DNA of 64,000 bases from Vulcanimicrobiota bacterium (GTDB taxonomy: Bacteria > Vulcanimicrobiota > Vulcanimicrobiia > Vulcanimicrobiales > Vulcanimicrobiaceae): contig PLWS01000005.1 in the NCBI GenBank assembly GCA_003151115.1, positions 186,001 to 250,000 on the forward strand, given 5' to 3'. Below, in pieces: positions 51,062-58,269 of this stretch (the first letter of the stretch is position 1; every line of letters starts with the position of its first letter). Under the pieces are notes generated by a model. That model was not told the DNA's origin and ran no database searches. It saw only the letters and a program-made list of their open reading frames with translations. Made by a program: the position numbers and the translations under genes.

Positions 51062-53101
51062 TTAAACTGCAGCTTTCGGGGCAGACCATTTGCCTGGAAC
51101 GGGATCGAAGCGCTCGTGCCGCCAGGAATACGTACCGAGCCCTTGGGTGGCGGTTCGTAATTCGGTGATATAACGCGCCAGCTCCACTTGTGGGACGAAC
51201 GCCTCGACGGTGTCGCAGCCCGGTTTGTCGGCAGGATTCATCCCGAGAATTTGCCCGCGTTTGCCGGTGAGCTGCTGGATGACCGAGGAGGTGTAGTTCG
51301 TGGGCACCGTCACCGCGACGTGCACGATCGGTTCGAGCACGACCGGATTACATTTGGGCATCGCATCGCGGACGCCCATGCCGGCCGCAGTTTTGAACGC
51401 CTGTTCGCTCGAGTCGACGTCGTGATACGCGCCGTCGAACAGTACGACGTGGAGATCCGTGACCGGATATCCGCCGACGCTGCCGTGCATAAGTGCCTCG
51501 CGCACGCCTTTTTCGACCGCGCCGAAGAATTGACGCGGAACGACGCCGCCCACGATCTTCACCTCGAACGTGATGCCGTGGCCGCGATCTTGCGGTGCAA
51601 AGCGGAGCCAAACGTCGGCGAATTGTCCGTGGCCGCCCGTTTGGTGTTTGTAGCGCGAGTGAATTTCGGTGCCGGCCGTGAGCGTCTCTTGATAGGGAAT
51701 CATCGGAGGCGCGGTAATTACCTCGACCTTAAATTTGCGCGTCAGCCGTTCGACCGCAATCGCCACGTGCTGCTCTCCGCTGCCGAGCAGCAAGAGTTCG
51801 TTGGTGATAGGGGCGCGCTCCAAGCGCAGCGACGGGTCCTCGTCGACGATGCGCGCGAGCATCTGTGAAATTTTTGCCTCGTCCATGCGCTCTTTCGGAC
51901 GGATCGCCACGGCGAAGACCGGTTCGTTGGCGGGAACGCGCGGCAAGAGTACCTTGAAATTGTTTTCGGTTAGCGTATCGCCCGTGGCGACGCTTTCCAT
52001 GCGCGCGATGGCGACGATGCTTCCCGGCCCGGCTTCGGAGACCGCTTCTTGCTTCTTGCCCTGCAAACGGTAGAGTCCGCCGGAGCGAACTTTTTCGCCG
52101 CCCTTGGCGATGTTGGTGAGCGTCGCGTCGGATTTCAGCGTACCCGAGATGACGCGGACGATCGAAAGTTTTCCTGATTGCGGGTGGATCGACGTTTTGA
52201 TGACTTGCGCGATGACCGGCCCATCGGCTTTCGGTTCGATCGGGCAGCCCTCGGCGTCGAGGACCGGCGCGTCGGCCGGCGAGGGGAACCATTTCTCCAT
52301 CGCGCGTACGAGCGCGGCGACGCCGTAACCCGGAAGTCCCGCGGCGACGAGCACCGGCACGATTTGATCGTGCGCGCACTCCTGGCAGAGATCTTTCTCG
52401 ACCTCTTCGAGCGGCGGTTCGACGCCTTCGAGCAGCTCTTCCATGAGATGATCGTCGAAGTCGGCCATCGCTTCGAGCAACTGCAGATGCGCCTTTGCGA
52501 CGCGGTCTTGCATGTCGGCGGGCACGTCAATATCTTTTTCGCCGGTGCCGTCGTACTGATGCGCCTTGCCGTCGGCCAAATCTACGTATCCGTTAAAGCT
52601 TTCCGCCGAGCCGATCGGCAGCTGTTCGGCCACCACGTGCCGTCCGTAAGCGGCTTGCAGTGCATCGAGCGAACGGTAAAAATCCGAGCCCGGCCGGTCG
52701 AGTTTGTTGACCACGAACAGATGCGGCATCTTGCGCGTTTCCATGAAATCGATCAGCGCTTGCGTCTGTGGAACGCGCGCCGGCTCGCCGTCGAGTACGA
52801 CGATGGCCGCATCGCAGCCGGAGACGGCGACCTTGGTCTCTTCAAAAAAGTCGATGAAGCCGGGACAATCGACGAGCGTCATGTCGATTCCATCTGCCTT
52901 GCAGTGGGCGAAGCCGACCGTCGTGGATTGTGCGTGCCCGATGCACTCGGGCTCGTAATCCGTGGTGCTCGTGCCGTCGGTGACGGCGCCCTTGCGGCTG
53001 GTTGCGCCGCAGTGTGAGAGGATAGCTTCGGTCAGCGTGGTCTTGCCGGCGTGGTGAGTTCCGACGACGGCAATATTACGAACGCGCGAAATGTCCGGCA
53101 T
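51062..53101 (-). CDS. Elongation factor G-like translational GTPase
   Basis: 679 residues with the five-domain EF-G plan. G1 is VVGTHHAGKTTLTEAIL, G3 is VDCPGFIDFF, G4 VVNKLDRPGSDF. Domain III/IV/V segments include QMLARIVDEDPSLRLERAPI, GSGEQHVAIAVERL, KHQTGGHGQFADVWLRF and GKRGQILGMNPADKP. The sequence is closer to the EF-G-like paralogues (EF-G2 type) than to the canonical FusA, whose switch I is different. The exact role is unknown; ribosome rescue, recycling or stress translation are possible. Lies directly upstream of the binding-protein gene (7 bases). Confidence 0.9.
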   Translation of the reverse strand: MPDISRVRNIAVVGTHHAGKTTLTEAILSHCGATSRKGAVTDGTSTTDYEPECIGHAQSTTVGFAHCKADGIDMTLVDCPGFIDFFEETKVAVSGCDAAIVVLDGEPARVPQTQALIDFMETRKMPHLFVVNKLDRPGSDFYRSLDALQAAYGRHVVAEQLPIGSAESFNGYVDLADGKAHQYDGTGEKDIDVPADMQDRVAKAHLQLLEAMADFDDHLMEELLEGVEPPLEEVEKDLCQECAHDQIVPVLVAAGLPGYGVAALVRAMEKWFPSPADAPVLDAEGCPIEPKADGPVIAQVIKTSIHPQSGKLSIVRVISGTLKSDATLTNIAKGGEKVRSGGLYRLQGKKQEAVSEAGPGSIVAIARMESVATGDTLTENNFKVLLPRVPANEPVFAVAIRPKERMDEAKISQMLARIVDEDPSLRLERAPITNELLLLGSGEQHVAIAVERLTRKFKVEVITAPPMIPYQETLTAGTEIHSRYKHQTGGHGQFADVWLRFAPQDRGHGITFEVKIVGGVVPRQFFGAVEKGVREALMHGSVGGYPVTDLHVVLFDGAYHDVDSSEQAFKTAAGMGVRDAMPKCNPVVLEPIVHVAVTVPTNYTSSVIQQLTGKRGQILGMNPADKPGCDTVEAFVPQVELARYITELRTATQGLGTYSWRHERFDPVPGKWSAPKAAV

Positions 53102-53122
53102 GGCAAACTCTCCTTGGAGCAG

Positions 53123-54553
53123 TTAACGTTTTTTGCGGACTGGGGCTTTCTTTTTGGCCTTAGGCGCGGCTCTTTTGGCCGCAAGTTTTTTTGGCGCGGC
53201 TTTCTTTGGGGCCGCTTTTCTTGGGGCCGCTTTGGGAGCAGCTTTCTTGGGCGCGGCTTTTTTGACCGCAAGTTTTTTTGGTGCGGGCTTCTTAGCCGCC
53301 GGTTTGGCTTTCTTAACCACCGGACGGCTGACTTTCTTAGCGATCGGTTTCTTTTTCGCGGCGGCCTTCACGAGTTTGTGCGGCGGTTTCACCGCCTTCT
53401 TGGCAATGCGCGTAGGCGCTGCGAGCCGTTTGCTCGCAACGGTTGCTTTCTTGCCCTTCTTGACGCGCCCGCCGCGATGGATGCGCTCTTCCTCTTCAGT
53501 GCGTTCGGGCAAACCGAGTTCGGCGCGGCCGTAGCCGCTGATGCTGCTGCCCGCCTGAACCGCGGGTTCGCGCGCCATCACTTTTTGCAGATGTTCTTTG
53601 GTGGCGCGCAGGGCTACTCGCGCGAGCCGTCCGGCGACCGGAAAGACCAGCTCGTTGATCTTGGCTTCGTCGAGCAGTTTGAGAACGATCTCGAAGGAGC
53701 CGCCCTGGTCTTTGGGGCTGTGCGCGTCCGAACCGACGGCAATGCCGACGCCTTTGTTTTTGGCTTTCTTGAGCAGGCGCAGCAGCGCGTCGCGATACTT
53801 CTGTTTTTGTTCGCTGGGATTATCGCGATAGAGGAAACGCGTGTTGATTTCGATCGCCAGCCCGCGAGCCGCGCATGCCTCAAGCACGCGGTTCTCGTAT
53901 TGCTCGAGCCGCTTCATATCGGGCCAGTTGCCGAATACCGCGGGCGCATAGATGTGCGCGACGATGTGTCCGGGGAGCTTTTCGATGTCGTCGATCAGTT
54001 TGGCGACGTACATCTCCCACGTCTTTTGTGTGCCGACGGTAGAGAAGAGATCTTTGAATTCGGGATTGTCGAACGGCCACGACCAGTCGGCGCCCTTTTC
54101 GGGATGCTCGATCGTGAGAAAATGCACCGAACGGATCATGCCGTCGGGTTTCATCGCGTCGACGATGTTTTGTGCGTCGGGCCGCGCGCGCGGATCGTTG
54201 TCGATCTCCGCGCCGATTGAGAAACGCATTCCCTTGCGCAACCCTTCGGAAACGATCGCGGCGTGTGCGACGTCGACGCCGGCCGTTTCGGCGGCGCCAT
54301 ACAAGTCGCCGGCTTCGGCGAGCTTCAACGCGCGGCGCACCGTGTTGACGGCGCCGGGATCTTCGAAGGTCAGATAGTTGATATGATCGGAGACCATGAG
54401 GAAGCGCGGCGATCCGCGCTGGCACGCATGGTAAAACCACAGGAAAAGCATGCGCGCGGAGTATGCGATGGGACGTTCCTCGGCAAACGGTTTATGCTCG
54501 CCTTTGGCGTGGCCGTGAACGTCGGGGATGGCGGCGGTGCGGGGGTCGCTCAG
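53123..54553 (-). CDS. PHP-family phosphoesterase with long histone-H1-like C-terminal tail
   Basis: 476 residues if started at CTG 54553, which has AAGGAG six bases before. The first metal motif IPDVHGHAKGEH (His-x-His) lies upstream of the first ATG (54451), so an ATG start would delete it. Further PHP motifs: FLMVSDHINYLTFEDP, RFSIGAEIDND, IRSVHFLTIEHP, GHIVAHIYAP, IEINTRFLYRDN, and VGSDAHSPKDQGG. The last ~115 residues are Lys/Ala/Pro repeats (KKAAPKKAAPKAAPRKAAPK) like histone H1 or AlgP, expected to bind DNA or RNA. Substrate unknown. Confidence 0.82.
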   Translation of the reverse strand: MSDPRTAAIPDVHGHAKGEHKPFAEERPIAYSARMLFLWFYHACQRGSPRFLMVSDHINYLTFEDPGAVNTVRRALKLAEAGDLYGAAETAGVDVAHAAIVSEGLRKGMRFSIGAEIDNDPRARPDAQNIVDAMKPDGMIRSVHFLTIEHPEKGADWSWPFDNPEFKDLFSTVGTQKTWEMYVAKLIDDIEKLPGHIVAHIYAPAVFGNWPDMKRLEQYENRVLEACAARGLAIEINTRFLYRDNPSEQKQKYRDALLRLLKKAKNKGVGIAVGSDAHSPKDQGGSFEIVLKLLDEAKINELVFPVAGRLARVALRATKEHLQKVMAREPAVQAGSSISGYGRAELGLPERTEEEERIHRGGRVKKGKKATVASKRLAAPTRIAKKAVKPPHKLVKAAAKKKPIAKKVSRPVVKKAKPAAKKPAPKKLAVKKAAPKKAAPKAAPRKAAPKKAAPKKLAAKRAAPKAKKKAPVRKKR

Positions 54554-54563
54554 ATTATTCTCC

Positions 54564-55229
54564 TTAGACTCCGGCCGCCGCAGCTTGCCTGCCGGCGTTG
54601 CGCCTCTCGATCGAGGGGATGGTGGCGGCTATGGCCAGTTCGATCGCGCGACTCATCAATTCCAGAGACATCGAGGGATTGTTTCCCGCTCCGGCCGCAA
54701 TGGCTTGCTCGGGGAGGTACGGCAGATGGATGAATCCGGCGGTTACCGGGGGCGAGACGGACTCGGCGATGCCGAGGACCTCGTACAAAATCTGGTTGCA
54801 CAGATAGGTGCCGGCCGAGTTTGAGACATAGCCGGGCACGCCTTCGCGCTGCCAGGCGTCCACGATTTCGGCAATGGGCATGGGGGAGAGCCGCGCATCG
54901 GGTCCGCCCCGCAGAATCGGCTCGTTCTTGCGCTCCTCGCCCGCATTATCGGGTTGCTCGAAGTCGAGCATGTTCACCGCCACGCGCTCCAGCGACACCG
55001 CGGTGCGCCCCGCGGCGAGTCCCGTGCAAACGACCAACTCGGGCTGCTCCTCTTCAAATGCTTGGCGTAAGCGGTCGCCGACGCCGGACGTTTCCACCGG
55101 AAAAACCCGCGCGACGACGCGGCGCCCCGCGATGAGGCGCCCCTCCAGACTGCGCGCGACCAATTCGCTGGGGTTCATGCTACTGCCGCCGAACGGCTCG
55201 AACCCCGTCACGAGAACCGAACTTGACAC
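54564..55229 (-). CDS. pcp: Pyrrolidone-carboxylate (pyroglutamyl) peptidase
   Basis: Cysteine peptidase removing N-terminal pyroglutamate. 221 residues. N-terminal VLVTGFEPFGGSSMNPSELV. The catalytic triad is visible: Glu in AVSLERVAVN, Cys in VSNSAGTYLCNQILYEV, His in TAGFIHLPYLPEQ. Length fits. It lies 10 bases upstream of the PHP gene, probably in one transcript. Confidence 0.95.
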   Translation of the reverse strand: MSSSVLVTGFEPFGGSSMNPSELVARSLEGRLIAGRRVVARVFPVETSGVGDRLRQAFEEEQPELVVCTGLAAGRTAVSLERVAVNMLDFEQPDNAGEERKNEPILRGGPDARLSPMPIAEIVDAWQREGVPGYVSNSAGTYLCNQILYEVLGIAESVSPPVTAGFIHLPYLPEQAIAAGAGNNPSMSLELMSRAIELAIAATIPSIERRNAGRQAAAAGV

Positions 55230-55247
55230 CGGTAAAAAGGTTAGGTG

Positions 55248-55275
55248 AAAAAAAGCCGGCTCCTACGAGCCGGCT
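55248..55275 (-). terminator. Strong rho-independent terminator on the minus strand
   Basis: A 9-base perfect stem AGCCGGCTC/GAGCCGGCT around a 4-base loop, followed on the minus strand by seven T. It ends transcripts coming from the sigma/anti-sigma-MGMT operon before pcp. Confidence 0.85.
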
Positions 55276-55294
55276 GAACTAGTGGTAACTTGGC

Positions 55295-55313
55295 TGCCGC
55301 CTACGAGGCGGCA
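55295..55313 (-). terminator. Second hairpin in the same intergenic region
   Basis: TGCCGCC/GGCGGCA around a 5-base loop. On the minus strand its centre reads CCTCGTAGG, and the stronger terminator 20 bases downstream repeats CTCGTAGG at its centre, so the two hairpins may be duplicates or a regulatory pair. Confidence 0.5.
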
Positions 55314-55372
55314 CCTCTTTTCATCGTAATGGTGTAAAAACGTTTATGACTATCGATACTTACGATGACCAC
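55301..55372 (-). CDS. Possible 23-codon small ORF ending inside hairpin
   Basis: GTG 55372 to TAG 55301, preceded by GGAGGAG; the predicted peptide is VIVSIDSHKRFYTITMKRGA plus AS. The spacing to the SD is too short for the GTG. The stop lies in the loop of the 55295-55313 hairpin, as in some leader-peptide systems. Low support; recorded because of the purine-rich SD and the position. Confidence 0.2.
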   Translation of the reverse strand: MVIVSIDSHKRFYTITMKRGAAS

Positions 55373-55444
55373 CTCCTCCGTCCGGCTGTTTGCCCTCGTT
55401 GGTCTATCTCTGAGGGAACCGCGGACTAATTTCAGAAGCGACGT

Positions 55445-56182
55445 TCAGCGCTGCGGGCGATAGCCCTCCATCGTGAGCAAGCGCGCTTTCATCTCGATGC
55501 CGTAGCCGTAATTGTGCAGCGCGCCGGTCGAATCGACGACGCGGTGACACGGGAAGAAGAGCGGCAGCGGATTACGCGCCATCGCTTGGCCGACCGCGCG
55601 CGCGGCCTTCGGCCGCCCGATCGAGCGCGCGACCCAAGCATACGAACGCACTTCGCCGGGCGGGATCCGGGCCGCCGCTTTGAGCGCGTCCTGCTCGAAT
55701 GCGGTCAGGTCGCTGATGTCGACTTTGTTTTCATCGACCTTGTACGTCTTGAAGTAGTCGTCGAAAACTTTCTGCAGCCACGTCGGAGGTTGGCCCTTGT
55801 CGACCGGACGATGCAAGCGGCGCTCGATCTGCTCGCGCACTTTTTCGAGCCCGTCGCCGCGATCCAACCCGATGAACGCGATACGGTCGCCCTTGTATCC
55901 AACGTAGACTCTTCCGATCTGCGTGCGCAGCCAGGTCAGGACGATCGGCGTGCTGCGGTGTTTATTTTGCAGGGTCGCAATGTGCTCGATCACGCGTTTG
56001 GCGAGATCGCAAGAAGGTTCGGGCCGGGGCAGGCACGACAGGCAGTAGGCGACGCCTTCGTACTGTTCGTAGAGATCCTGGCAGTTTTGGCACGCGCGCA
56101 GATGGGTGTGGACGGCGGCGCGGAGCGGGGGCATTCCTTCGCGGATATCATCCCACAGCGCTTCGACTTCACGACATCGCAT
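55445..56182 (-). CDS. Zinc-finger anti-sigma domain fused to O6-alkylguanine-DNA alkyltransferase (MGMT)
   Basis: 245 residues. Residues 1-45: MRCREVEALWDDIREG, then HLRACQNC, an anti-sigma zinc finger (Cys3, His-x3-Cys-x2-Cys). After a linker with further Cys (AYCLSCL), residues about 85-245 are a full Ada/MGMT enzyme: N-terminal ribonuclease-like part (RVYVGYKGDRIAFIGLDRG) and the catalytic domain (EQDALKAAARIPPGEVRSYA, ARAVGQAMARNPLPLFFPCH and RVV with the alkyl-acceptor Cys). It overlaps the sigma factor gene by 14 bases. Known MGMTs repair O6-alkylguanine; the fusion implies it also restrains the sigma factor, perhaps until alkylated. No membrane segment. Confidence 0.9.
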   Translation of the reverse strand: MRCREVEALWDDIREGMPPLRAAVHTHLRACQNCQDLYEQYEGVAYCLSCLPRPEPSCDLAKRVIEHIATLQNKHRSTPIVLTWLRTQIGRVYVGYKGDRIAFIGLDRGDGLEKVREQIERRLHRPVDKGQPPTWLQKVFDDYFKTYKVDENKVDISDLTAFEQDALKAAARIPPGEVRSYAWVARSIGRPKAARAVGQAMARNPLPLFFPCHRVVDSTGALHNYGYGIEMKARLLTMEGYRPQR

Positions 56183-56825
56183 GGACAGGGGCTCCTTCCG
56201 GCACGACTTTGCCGATTTGCGGTCCGAGGATACGGCGCAGAATGCGCACGGCCCGGTGCACGTGCGATTTGACCGTTCCGATCGGTTGGTTGAGAATTTC
56301 AGCAATTTCGGGGTGGCTGCGCCCTTCGATAAACCGCAGCGTGGCGGCAGCGCGCAGATGCATCGGGAGTTGGAGGAGCGCTCGCTCCACCAGGGCCATA
56401 TCGGCGTTGCGTTCGAGAATTTTTTCGGGCTGCGCGGGCCCGTCGTGGCGGGAGCTGCGCAGCAGAGCGTCGGGGTCGGCCAGCGCGTCGAGCGCGACGT
56501 TGGTCGGCCGCTTTCCGCGCAAGCGGTTTCGGGTGACGTTCAGCGTGATGGTGTAGAGCCACGGCTGCAGGCGCAACTCGGCGCGTTGCTCCGGGGACAT
56601 TTTGGCGAGGGCGCGATACGCGCGGACGAACGCGTCTTGCACGATCTCTTCAGCGTCCTCACGGTTGCCCGTCATACGCAAGGCGAAACCGTAGAGCCGG
56701 CGCTCGTATTCGTCGACGATGGTGTCGAAACGGTCGGCCTCAGGAGCGCCGACACGCTTCTCCGCTTTCTTCTGTGCCGGTGGCGGCACCCAATACTCCC
56801 TCAGGAGCGGCGCGAGAGCGGTCAT
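56169..56825 (-). CDS. ECF-type RNA polymerase sigma factor
   Basis: About 218 residues. Sigma-70 region 2 covers FDTIVDEYERRLYGFALRMT followed by REDAEEIVQDAFVRAYRAL, with region 2.4 ending in LQPWLYTITLNVTRNRLRG. Region 4 is ALLQLPMHLRAAATLRFIEG followed by RSHPEIAEILNQPIGTVKSH, a clear helix-turn-helix. ATG 56825 is chosen; an ATG at 56918 would add a 31-residue Arg-rich leader. The gene overlaps its presumed anti-sigma partner downstream by 14 bases, as in most ECF/anti-sigma pairs, hence translational coupling. Target promoters unknown; autoregulation is common. Confidence 0.93.
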   Translation of the reverse strand: MTALAPLLREYWVPPPAQKKAEKRVGAPEADRFDTIVDEYERRLYGFALRMTGNREDAEEIVQDAFVRAYRALAKMSPEQRAELRLQPWLYTITLNVTRNRLRGKRPTNVALDALADPDALLRSSRHDGPAQPEKILERNADMALVERALLQLPMHLRAAATLRFIEGRSHPEIAEILNQPIGTVKSHVHRAVRILRRILGPQIGKVVPEGAPVHAMS

Positions 56826-56973
56826 ATACGCTTTCGAAACACCGCGGCCTGGGGCGAAGGTTTCACATAGGGCTGGGCGAACCCGTCCGCCATGACGCCT
56901 CAAGCGTTCATAAAACATCCCTAACCGTTCAGGCGCGCAGCGCCGGGCGGTTTTTGCTTTTTAGGGGGTATTG

Positions 56974-57363
56974 ATGGAAGCGATCGAGCCGAAGGAAGTT
57001 ACTTTCGATGCATACACCATGTGCAGTTTTCTTCCGGCGCTCGATTCGTCACGAGCTATACCTCTGGTCCTGATCGGTTACCGACGCGGCGAAGATCCGT
57101 GGTTCGTGTGGCTAGTGCCGAAAGAGGGCATCTCGGCGCAAGGCCTGACCGACGATCCGTACTATGCGAAAGTGCTGCGCGATCCGCCGGCGTACTTCGT
57201 GAAAAAACTCAACAAATACATCGAGGAAACGGGTTCGTGCAAACGCGGCGTCGAGATGCTGATCGACTGCCATCAAAACCATCTCGCTTTCACGCCGCTC
57301 GTGCATCTGCGCGAAGTGCCATTCACGCACCCGCTCACCGTGGAGTTACTGGCGGCAGTTTAG
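56974..57363 (+). CDS. Hypothetical protein
   Basis: 129 residues, soluble, mixed alpha-beta (TFDAYTMCSFLPALDSSRAI, PLVLIGYRRGEDPWFVWLVP, ILIDCHQNHL-like). Contains three Cys. ATG 56974 follows AGGGGG by 5-6 bases. It is divergent from the sigma-factor gene, with about 150 bases between the chosen starts, which is enough for both promoters. No family recognised. Confidence 0.72.
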   Translation: MEAIEPKEVTFDAYTMCSFLPALDSSRAIPLVLIGYRRGEDPWFVWLVPKEGISAQGLTDDPYYAKVLRDPPAYFVKKLNKYIEETGSCKRGVEMLIDCHQNHLAFTPLVHLREVPFTHPLTVELLAAV

Positions 57364-57371
57364 GCCCATTT

Positions 57372-57384
57372 TGTCAGGATGACA
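57372..57384 (+). repeat. Fragment of the REP-like repeat
   Basis: TGTCAGGATGACA: only the terminal block of the repeat remains, forming a small perfect palindrome. It lies between two converging genes. Confidence 0.45.
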
Positions 57385-57406
57385 ATGTGAAAAGCGACGC
57401 CCGCTT

Positions 57407-58168
57407 TTAGTGCGAGTCCGCCTCGGTGCGGGACGGCAGTGGCGCCGGTTGCGCTTTTATCGTGCGCTCGTAGGTGATCGTGACCGGCGAATGGTGCGAG
57501 CCGTTTTGGAGCGTGCCCGAGATCGTGAGCGTTTCATGGAGTGCGAGCAGAAGCGGATCGCCACGCATCGCGTAGTAGGCGGTGCCGCGCATGCGCATCG
57601 TGCCGCGCATCGTCATCGCGGCGCGGTCCGGTAGCGGGCCCGACATGGGGCCTGCGGCATCAAAGTTTACCGCCAGCGCGGATTGCGCGGCGACGCGTTC
57701 GTCGGCTCCGCGGCGCAAATAGCCGCGCAGTGTTCCGCCCATCACCGGCGCGGGAAACTCGAACGGCACTTCACCGTTAAGGCGTAAAAGATCGTGCAGC
57801 GTCTGCTGGTCGAGCTCGATCGCAAACGGCTGGTTTAGGACGGTGAGGTAATCGGGGTCGCCGTTGGTGCGGTCTTGCAGCTCGCCCTGCGGCGTCATGA
57901 TCTGAACGAAGGCGGCATGGCTCGGAACGCGCCCGCTTTCGTCGATGCGCAAGTACTTGGCATCGGCCCGGAACTGGGTTTGCTTTCCGTTACGGTGGAT
58001 CGTCAGCAGCTGGGTGCCGCTGTACGAGATGTTGGTCTGCAGGTCGGAGGCGCCGATCCGGTACCTGTCGCTGCCGCTGACGACGTAGTGTTGATCGGCC
58101 CGGGCAGGCAGTGCAATCACCAGAACCGCTGCCAAGCCGAGGCCGACGATGCTGCGGTGACGAGTGAT
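57407..58168 (-). CDS. Secreted protein of unknown function, apparent ATC start
   Basis: 253 residues. The frame begins with ITRHRSIVGLGLAAVLVIAL then PARA, a textbook signal peptide with basic N-terminus when started at ATC 58168 (AAAGAGAG lies upstream). The later TTG at 58135 leaves only LAAVLVIALPARA. The mature domain is beta-rich (YVVSGSDRYRIGASDLQTNI, LRIDESGRVPSHAAFVQIMT, TMRGTMRMRGTAYYAM) and could bind lipid or act in outer-membrane biology; no family is firmly recognised. It is divergent from the GH125 gene. Confidence 0.7.
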   Translation of the reverse strand: MTRHRSIVGLGLAAVLVIALPARADQHYVVSGSDRYRIGASDLQTNISYSGTQLLTIHRNGKQTQFRADAKYLRIDESGRVPSHAAFVQIMTPQGELQDRTNGDPDYLTVLNQPFAIELDQQTLHDLLRLNGEVPFEFPAPVMGGTLRGYLRRGADERVAAQSALAVNFDAAGPMSGPLPDRAAMTMRGTMRMRGTAYYAMRGDPLLLALHETLTISGTLQNGSHHSPVTITYERTIKAQPAPLPSRTEADSH

Positions 58169-58236
58169 GGCTGGACTCTCTTTCTTAGTCGTTCTAGGTA
58201 GATAGGCCCAAGTCGCTGAATCTATTATCCCAATAA

Positions 58237-58257
58237 AGACGTTTCTTTCAAACGTCT
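58237..58257 (+). promoter_or_regulatory. Hairpin before GH125 gene, abutting the Shine-Dalgarno
   Basis: AGACGTTT (58237-58244) pairs perfectly with AAACGTCT (58250-58257) around loop CTTTC, and the SD (GAAGGTGGGAAG) follows at once. A TATTAT hexamer at about 58222 may be a -10 box. The hairpin could be an operator or an RNA structure affecting initiation. Confidence 0.4.
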
Positions 58258-58269
58258 GAAGGTGGGAAG

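Noticed and set aside
51062-53101. SelB as identity of the EF-G-like GTPase
   Set aside because: The domain order and motifs are EF-G-like with five domains; no SelB winged-helix tail. It does not by itself support selenocysteine use.
53051-54220. Plus-strand frame of 389 codons opposite the PHP gene
   Set aside because: Phe/Gly/Arg-rich low-complexity translation of the antisense of the Lys/Ala repeats; no family features.
55358-55456. Plus-strand 32-codon ORF in the 55230-55444 gap
   Set aside because: No Shine-Dalgarno, runs into the antisense of the MGMT gene end.
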